From: Brevibacterium picturae
GTDB taxonomy: Bacteria; Actinomycetota; Actinomycetes; Actinomycetales; Brevibacteriaceae
Length of the DNA stretch: 10,124 nt
Direction: 5' to 3'
Assembly (NCBI RefSeq): GCF_030453725.1
Contig: NZ_JAKDJU010000110.1
Span: 1 to 10,124 of the forward strand
Made by a program: the position numbers and the translations under genes. This document shows positions 5,578-10,124 of this stretch, one piece after another. The notes under the pieces were generated by a model. The model was not told the origin of the DNA, made no database searches, and saw only the letters and a list, made by a program, of their open reading frames with translations. Positions within the stretch are counted from its first letter, which is position 1. Every line of letters starts with the position of its first letter.

Positions 5578-7616
5578 GCCTCCACCTTCGCCTTTCGTGC
5601 CTGTGCATACTCCACGTACTCATCGAGCGACCACGGATCCTGCAAGGCCCCGGTGCTCGCCACTGACTCGGCGGTCGCACCCTGAACGATGCGTTTGACC
5701 GGGACCTCGAGCTTCTTGCCCGTGCGACCCAGTGGAATCCGTGTGACCGGCACGACCTCGTCCGGCGTATGCCTGGGGGACAGCCGTGACTTCAGCTCAG
5801 TCCTAATCCGATCCGACAGTCCGTCAGAGAATGACATCCCGTCCTCGGTTTGGACGAAAAGGACGAGCTCGCCCATCCCACCATCGGGATCCTCGAGGTG
5901 GATGACCAGGGCATCGGCTACCTCGGCGAAGGTGTCGAGCACCGAGTAGAAGTCCGCGGTGCCCAAGCGCACCCCGCCGCGGTTGAGGGTGGCGTCGGAG
6001 CGGCCGGTGACGACGACACCGCCGCCGGTGGTGAACTTCGCCCAGTCCCCGTGGCGCCAGATGCTGGGGTACTTGTCGAAGTACGCTGCCTCATACCGGG
6101 CGTCACCGTTCTCGCCCCAGAAGGTTACGGGCATGGACGGGGTGGGCTGGGTGATGACGAGTTCGCCCAGATCATCGACCACTTCGTTTCCGGAGGCGTC
6201 GAAGGCGGAAGCGGCGAAGCCGAGGGAGACTCCCGACATTTCGCCCGAGTACACCGGTGTCAGTGGGGAAGCCTGGAGGATGCCGGTGCACACATCGGTA
6301 CCGCCGCAGCCCACATTGAGCAGCACATCGTCACCGAACTGCTCGTACACCCATTCGTACCCCTCGGCGGGCAGTGGTGCACCGGCGGCGCCGAACTGGG
6401 AGACCGCGGACAGGTCGAATTCCTCGGTGGGGTTGAACCCAGCCTTGCGGGCAGACATGATCGCTCCAGGTGCCACACCCATGAGTGTGGCTTTGGTGTT
6501 CGCAGCGATGCGCCAGAGTTCCTTGGGATCCGGAAAGTTGGGGTTGCCGTCGATCATGACGATCGAGGACCCGACGACCAACCCGCCGATGAGAGCGTTC
6601 CACATCATCCACGCGGTCGTGGAGAACCAGCAGAACTGGCTGCCCGGTCCCAGATCGAAGTGCAGGCTGTGATTCTTCAGCGTCTCGAGGAGGATGCCGC
6701 CGTGGCTGTGCACGATGGCCTTCGGCCTGCCGGTGGTTCCGGAGGAGAAGAGGATGAATAGCGGGTGGTCGAAGGGTACCGGTTCGAACTCCAATTCCGC
6801 CGAGGGGGCCCCGCCGGCCGTACCCGCCGAGGTTGCCCCGAGCCCCGCATAGTCAACGACGTCGATCGCGTGGTCGAGGCCGGCACCGTTCGTGAACTGT
6901 TCGCGTGTGTCGTCATCGAGGGTGAAGTCCCCATAGTCGAGGGAGACGAGGTGGGTCAGTGTGGGGAGTGCTGCGAGGACCTCGGTGAGTTCGCCTGTGC
7001 GGTCGACGGCCTTGTTGCCGTACATGTAGCCGCTGATTGCCAGCAGCACGGTGGGTTCGACCTGGCTGAAGCGGTCGATGACGGATTGGGTGCCGAACTC
7101 TGGTGCGCAGCTGGCCCAGATCGCTCCGAGACTGGCCGCGGCAAGGAACGCGACGAGGGCCTCGGGCTGATTGGGCAGATAGCCGACGACTCGGTCACCC
7201 TTCTTCACTCCCAGGTCGATGAGACCGGCGCGGACTCGGGCGACCTCGCGGCGGAGCTCGGCGTAGGTGAGTGTGAAGTCCTCACGAGTCTGGGACACCG
7301 CGGTCACGGCCACCTCGTCGGCCTGTTCGGGCGCACCCAGGGAGTGCTCGGCGTAATTGAGCGTTGCTCCGGTGAACCAGCGAGCGTGCGGCATGACCCG
7401 TTCCTCGAGCACCGAGGTGTACGGGCTGTGGGACTTCACGTCAAAGTACTCCCAGACGGATTCCCAGAAGTCTTCGATATCGGTGATCGACCAGGCGTAG
7501 AGATCGTCCCAGCCATCAAACGAGTAGCCGAACTTGGCATTGACCCAGGTGAGGAAGGCACCGATGCTGCTGGTCTCGATGGCGTCGGTGGGAACGTCGC
7601 GGATGACTTTTGGCAT
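5574..7616 (-). CDS. Acetoacetyl-CoA synthetase-type acyl-CoA ligase (acetoacetate--CoA ligase)
   Basis: This is a 680-residue adenylate-forming ligase of the acetyl/acetoacetyl-CoA synthetase group, which makes acetoacetyl-CoA from acetoacetate, ATP and CoA. An ACAS N-terminal domain (about 35-95, with HARWFTGATLNYAEH) precedes the AMP-binding domain. The P-loop-like motif FSSGTTGRPKAIVH is at 290-303, and NVGCGGTD is at 434-441. The SDATLNRGGVRLGTADFY stretch (540-557) is distinctive of acetoacetyl-CoA synthetases. The catalytic Lys of the C-terminal motif is in LGRTGKK (about 634). A Gly/Ala-rich linker lies at 260-272. I chose ATG 7616 because GAGGAG lies 7 bases upstream. A GTG at 7631, overlapping the hydratase stop as GTGA, would add five residues. 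The next gene overlaps by 4 bases. Other 3-oxoacids could be the real substrate. Confidence 0.92.
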   Translation of the reverse strand: MPKVIRDVPTDAIETSSIGAFLTWVNAKFGYSFDGWDDLYAWSITDIEDFWESVWEYFDVKSHSPYTSVLEERVMPHARWFTGATLNYAEHSLGAPEQADEVAVTAVSQTREDFTLTYAELRREVARVRAGLIDLGVKKGDRVVGYLPNQPEALVAFLAAASLGAIWASCAPEFGTQSVIDRFSQVEPTVLLAISGYMYGNKAVDRTGELTEVLAALPTLTHLVSLDYGDFTLDDDTREQFTNGAGLDHAIDVVDYAGLGATSAGTAGGAPSAELEFEPVPFDHPLFILFSSGTTGRPKAIVHSHGGILLETLKNHSLHFDLGPGSQFCWFSTTAWMMWNALIGGLVVGSSIVMIDGNPNFPDPKELWRIAANTKATLMGVAPGAIMSARKAGFNPTEEFDLSAVSQFGAAGAPLPAEGYEWVYEQFGDDVLLNVGCGGTDVCTGILQASPLTPVYSGEMSGVSLGFAASAFDASGNEVVDDLGELVITQPTPSMPVTFWGENGDARYEAAYFDKYPSIWRHGDWAKFTTGGGVVVTGRSDATLNRGGVRLGTADFYSVLDTFAEVADALVIHLEDPDGGMGELVLFVQTEDGMSFSDGLSDRIRTELKSRLSPRHTPDEVVPVTRIPLGRTGKKLEVPVKRIVQGATAESVASTGALQDPWSLDEYVEYAQARKAKVEA

Positions 7617-7623
7617 GTCGGAG

Positions 7624-7629
7624 CTCCTC
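7624..7629 (-). promoter_or_regulatory. Ribosome binding site deciding the ligase start
   Basis: GAGGAG lies 7 bases before ATG 7616 and overlaps the TGA stop of the hydratase gene (7630-7628). It favours ATG 7616 over GTG 7631. Its position suggests that ribosomes ending the hydratase re-initiate on the ligase gene. Confidence 0.6.
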
Positions 7630-8452
7630 ACTTGTTGACCTTGGGGCCGGAGCCGTCGAGGAAGGCGCGCATGAGGTCCTTGGCCTCGGTGCTCGACTGG
7701 GCGACGGAGGCCATGAGGGACTCCATCATGTAGCCCTCATCTCGCCCGGATTCGACGATGCGCGGCAGTGTCTGGGTGATCGCGTAGTTCGTCACCGGGG
7801 AATTCGAGGCGATCGAGGCCGCGAGTTCCTTGGCCTTGTCCAGGCCTTCGCCGACTGGTACACGGTAGTTGACGAGCCCGATCGCTTCGGCCTCGGCGGC
7901 ATCGAACTTACGCCCGGTGAGCATCATGTCCTGCACACGGCTGAGTCCGATGAGTCGGGGGACGCGCACCGAAGCGCCGCCGCCGACGAAGAGACCGCGC
8001 TTGCCCTCGGGCAGGGCGAAGTAGGCGCTCTCTTCGGCCACGCGCAGGTGGGCGGCAGTGGCGAGTTCGAGTCCACCGCCGATGACCCCGCCCTGGAGGA
8101 CAGCGACGACGGGGATTTCGGATTCGGTGATCATGCTCATCGTCTTGTGCCAACCGCGCGAATGGTGGAGGCCGGCCACGGCGTCGCGTTCGGCCATTTC
8201 GGACAGGTCGAGGCCGGCGCAGAAGTGATCGCCGACGGTTGTCAGCACGATCGCCGAGACCTCTGGCGGGGTGCGGAAGAACTCGCCCAGGGCGGCCACC
8301 GTGGCATCGTCAAGGGCGTTGCGTTTGGCCGGGCGATCGAGGGTGAGGATGCCGATGCTGCCTTCGGTGGTGAAGCGCAGAGCCTCGGAGATCTCGAGCG
8401 TGGTCGGCTGTGAGGAGACGTCCGTGAGGTGGGAAGCAGGGGAGTTGGTCAT
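7628..8452 (-). CDS. Enoyl-CoA hydratase/isomerase (crotonase) family protein
   Basis: This is a 274-residue crotonase. After a ~25-residue polar N-terminal extension, the fold begins at about 28 (IGILTLDRPAKRNALDD). The oxyanion-hole segments are HFCAGLDL (76-83) and GGVIGGGLELA (121-131). Both Glu residues of true enoyl-CoA hydratases are present, Glu129 (GGGLEL) and Glu149 (ALPEGK), so water addition to a 2-enoyl-CoA is the expected reaction. The VGGGASVRVPRLIG stretch is standard for the family. The ATG overlaps the acyl-CoA synthetase stop (ATGA, 8449-8452), and GAAGGA lies 6 bases upstream inside that gene. In the operon it would act after the synthetase, though no acyl-CoA dehydrogenase is in the window to supply its substrate. 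A CaiD-like or CouM-like (hydroxycinnamoyl-CoA) role is possible; chain specificity cannot be read. Confidence 0.93.
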   Translation of the reverse strand: MTNSPASHLTDVSSQPTTLEISEALRFTTEGSIGILTLDRPAKRNALDDATVAALGEFFRTPPEVSAIVLTTVGDHFCAGLDLSEMAERDAVAGLHHSRGWHKTMSMITESEIPVVAVLQGGVIGGGLELATAAHLRVAEESAYFALPEGKRGLFVGGGASVRVPRLIGLSRVQDMMLTGRKFDAAEAEAIGLVNYRVPVGEGLDKAKELAASIASNSPVTNYAITQTLPRIVESGRDEGYMMESLMASVAQSSTEAKDLMRAFLDGSGPKVNK

Positions 8453-10062
8453 GCGTGGTCCTTCGATGGTGCGGTTGGTGCTGGCTTGCCGGTGGTTGAG
8501 GGAGAAGATTCTGTGGAGTGGGCGCCGAGGCCGCCGGTGGTGCGCAGAGAGACCTTGTGGACCTTCCCGGAGCCGGTGCGGGGGAGTTCGTCGACGAGGT
8601 CGAAGTACTTCGGCACCTTGTATTTGGCCAGGCGGGTGAGCAGGAACTCGCGCAGTTCTTCTCCGGTCAGGGGCGAAGCTGCAGAGTCGGCTCCGGCATC
8701 AGCGCCAGCCCCGGTCTCAGGTACAGTCACGATGACGAAGGCGTGGCCCACCTCGCCCCACCGTTCATCGGCGGCCGCGACGACAGCGGCCTCGGCCACG
8801 GCAGGGTGGTCGAAAAGGGCGGATTCCACCTCGGCGGGATAGACGTTCTCCCCGCCGGAGATGAACATGTCCTTGAGCCGGTCGACGATGAAGAGGAACC
8901 CCTCGGCGTCGAGATAGCCGATGTCGCCGGTGTGGAACCAACCGCCGGGCGAGAACGCCGCATCGGTCGCGGCCTGGTTGTTCCAGTAGCCGCTGGTGAC
9001 ATTGGGCCCGCGGACGACGATCTCGCCCTTGACTCCGGCTTCGCAGTCGTTGCCGGCCAGGTCACGGACGCGCACCTCGGTGAAGGGCACGGCCCGGCCT
9101 GCCGATCCTGCCTTGTCCAACGCGTTCGCAGCAGGCAGGAACGTGCATCCGGGGGAGGTTTCGGTGAGTCCGTAGCCCTGGCAGAACATGATGTCCTTGG
9201 CCTGGAACGCCTCGATGAGTGAGACGGGGATCGGTGCGCCACCGGAGTTGACGAATCGCAGAGAGGACAGGTCGGCGGTGTTCCACCTCGGTGATTGGAG
9301 CATGTCGGAGAACATGGTCGTCACCCCGGCCATCCACGTCAGACCTTCGTGCTCGATGGCGTCGAAGGCGCGGTTCACGTCCCACTTGGATTCGATGAGC
9401 ATGTGCGCCCCGCGCAGGTAGCTGGTCATCACCTGCTGGTCGAGGCCGATGACGTGGAAGAGGGGAGCGGTGACCAGCGTGACGTCGTTGGCGGTGAGGT
9501 CCGAGTTGAGCAGAAGGTTGAAGGAATTCCACAGCAGATTCGCGTGTGAGAGCACCGCACCCTTGGGCCGCCCCGTCGTTCCGGACGTGAAGAGCAGAAA
9601 CGCCGGTTCGTCACCGGTGACCTCAGCCGCAGGCACCACCGGCACGCTCGCCGAGGTGGCTGTGTCCTCCCAGCGCACCGGTTCCTGCGCGACGGCGTCG
9701 CTGAGTTGCTCGGCGGTCTCAGACATCTCGGGGGCGACGTACAGTCGGGCCACCTCGGCGAGGGTGAGCTGATAGTCCAGTTCGGCCGGGGCCAGCCGCC
9801 AGTTCAGCGGGATGAAGATCGCTCCCAGGCGCAGGCAGGCGAGGAGGACTTCAATGAGCGCTGGGTGGTTGGGGCCGAGGTAGGCCACCCGGTCGCCTCG
9901 GCCAATGCCACGTGAGTGGAGGTCGGCGGCCCGGGATAGTGTGCGTTCGTGCATCTGGACGTAGGAGTAGTCGATGCCGGCGAAGGTGATCGCAGTCTTC
10001 TCGCCGTAGTCGGTGGCCTGGCGTTCGGAGAGCCTGGCCAGGCTGGGGTGGGTGAAGGTCAC
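8449..10062 (-). CDS. Acyl-CoA synthetase (FadD-like, AMP-dependent ligase)
   Basis: This is a 537-residue class I adenylate-forming enzyme that turns a carboxylic acid, ATP and CoA into an acyl-CoA. Motifs in order are the phosphate loop TSGTTGRPKG (159-168), YGLTETSPG (297-305), WFHTGDIGYLD (375-385), the hinge DRLKDMFISGGENVYPAEVE (394-413) and the catalytic Lys500 in PRTGSGK. The set matches FadD13-like and long/medium-chain fatty-acyl-CoA ligases rather than acetyl-CoA synthetase. An Ala/Gly/Asp-rich insert (about 450-464) sits in the C-terminal domain, and a Ser/Thr/Pro tail of ~30 residues (508-537) ends the protein. The GTG start at 10062 is preceded by GGAAGGA at 8 bases. An ATG 17 bases upstream is out of frame. 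The GTG overlaps the stop of a preceding open frame (GTGA). It is probably the activating enzyme for the operon's substrate, whose identity is unknown. Confidence 0.92.
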   Translation of the reverse strand: MTFTHPSLARLSERQATDYGEKTAITFAGIDYSYVQMHERTLSRAADLHSRGIGRGDRVAYLGPNHPALIEVLLACLRLGAIFIPLNWRLAPAELDYQLTLAEVARLYVAPEMSETAEQLSDAVAQEPVRWEDTATSASVPVVPAAEVTGDEPAFLLFTSGTTGRPKGAVLSHANLLWNSFNLLLNSDLTANDVTLVTAPLFHVIGLDQQVMTSYLRGAHMLIESKWDVNRAFDAIEHEGLTWMAGVTTMFSDMLQSPRWNTADLSSLRFVNSGGAPIPVSLIEAFQAKDIMFCQGYGLTETSPGCTFLPAANALDKAGSAGRAVPFTEVRVRDLAGNDCEAGVKGEIVVRGPNVTSGYWNNQAATDAAFSPGGWFHTGDIGYLDAEGFLFIVDRLKDMFISGGENVYPAEVESALFDHPAVAEAAVVAAADERWGEVGHAFVIVTVPETGAGADAGADSAASPLTGEELREFLLTRLAKYKVPKYFDLVDELPRTGSGKVHKVSLRTTGGLGAHSTESSPSTTGKPAPTAPSKDHA

Positions 10063-10124
10063 TGAGTCGGTCCTTCCATTGCTGCTGGTGGGGTGTCGGT
10101 CGTCGGTGCAGTACCGGTGGCAGC
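10059..10124 (-). CDS. C-terminal end of an upstream operon gene (cut by window edge)
   Basis: A minus-strand frame is open from the right edge for 21 codons and ends in TGA at 10061-10059, overlapping the GTG start of the acyl-CoA synthetase by 4 bases (GTGA). The encoded tail is Ala/Thr/Pro-rich (TAPTTDTPPAAMEGPTQ), much like the tail of the synthetase itself, and it carries the GGAAGGA ribosome site of the next gene. The same overlap style at the following junctions supports a real gene end, but 21 codons cannot show its function. The alternative is plain leader sequence with the operon promoter. Confidence 0.45.
   Translation of the reverse strand, partial: AATGTAPTTDTPPAAMEGPTQ
10071..10077 (-). 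promoter_or_regulatory. Ribosome binding site for the acyl-CoA synthetase GTG start
   Basis: GGAAGGA lies 8 bases before GTG 10062. The same GGAAGGAC/GAAGGACC word precedes the hydratase (8459-8464) and the amidohydrolase (4567-4573), and it supports the GTG as the true start. Confidence 0.6.

Noticed and set aside
5850..7733. Long plus-strand open frames (303 and 322 codons) opposite the acetoacetyl-CoA synthetase-type gene
   Set aside because: They are antisense to a gene with clear motifs, have Gly/Asp/Val-rich compositions typical of mirrored G/C-rich codons, and show no recognisable domain.
7610..8413. Plus-strand 267-codon frame opposite the hydratase
   Set aside because: It is a shadow frame; the crotonase on the other strand has both catalytic Glu residues and correct length.
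1..10124. CRISPR array, tRNA/rRNA, insertion sequence, phage or toxin-antitoxin genes
   Set aside because: No regularly spaced repeats, cloverleaf arms, transposase or integrase motifs, or terminal inverted repeats with target duplications were found.

Overview
The window reads as chromosomal DNA of a high-GC actinobacterium. Third codon positions are strongly G/C-biased, genes are packed with 4-base stop/start overlaps, and GTG starts occur. The protein types (two-domain universal stress protein, catabolic acyl-CoA operon, acetamidase/formamidase) would fit Brevibacterium or a related Micrococcales genus. The genus is inferred from general resemblance, not from any marker gene.

Left part (1-2389): a membrane-protein gene truncated by the window edge points left. 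Diverging from it are an acetamidase/formamidase family gene (244-1386) and a short-chain dehydrogenase/reductase (1439-2197), probably one transcription unit. The 192-base convergent gap after the SDR holds a perfect 12-bp inverted repeat, a likely bidirectional terminator. It also holds unexplained open reading frames continuing past both flanking stop codons.

Middle (2390-3676): a two-domain, ATP-binding-type universal stress protein is on the minus strand. Its upstream region holds a short A/T-rich palindrome that may be an operator. A 22-codon ORF sits just downstream of the amidohydrolase gene.

Right part (3677-10124): one long minus-strand catabolic operon, read from right to left. 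The order is the end of an unidentified gene, a fatty-acid-type acyl-CoA synthetase, an enoyl-CoA hydratase (crotonase), an acetoacetyl-CoA synthetase-type ligase, an L-carnitine dehydrogenase/3-hydroxyacyl-CoA dehydrogenase-type enzyme, and a metal-dependent amidohydrolase. Three consecutive junctions overlap by 4 bases, and the hydratase-ligase junction is nearly as tight. Together the genes can activate a carboxylic acid to its CoA ester, hydrate the 2-enoyl-CoA, oxidise the 3-hydroxy group, re-activate a free 3-oxoacid and perhaps cleave a C-C or C-N bond.

The substrate cannot be read from the sequence. Carnitine/betaine-like acids, hydroxycinnamate-like side chains and ketone-body-type acids are the main candidates. 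No tRNA, rRNA, CRISPR array, insertion sequence or phage gene was seen. The best candidate for something not fully described is the coupling of a free-acid-type 3-hydroxy dehydrogenase to a 3-oxoacid:CoA ligase and a CouO-like amidohydrolase in one operon.
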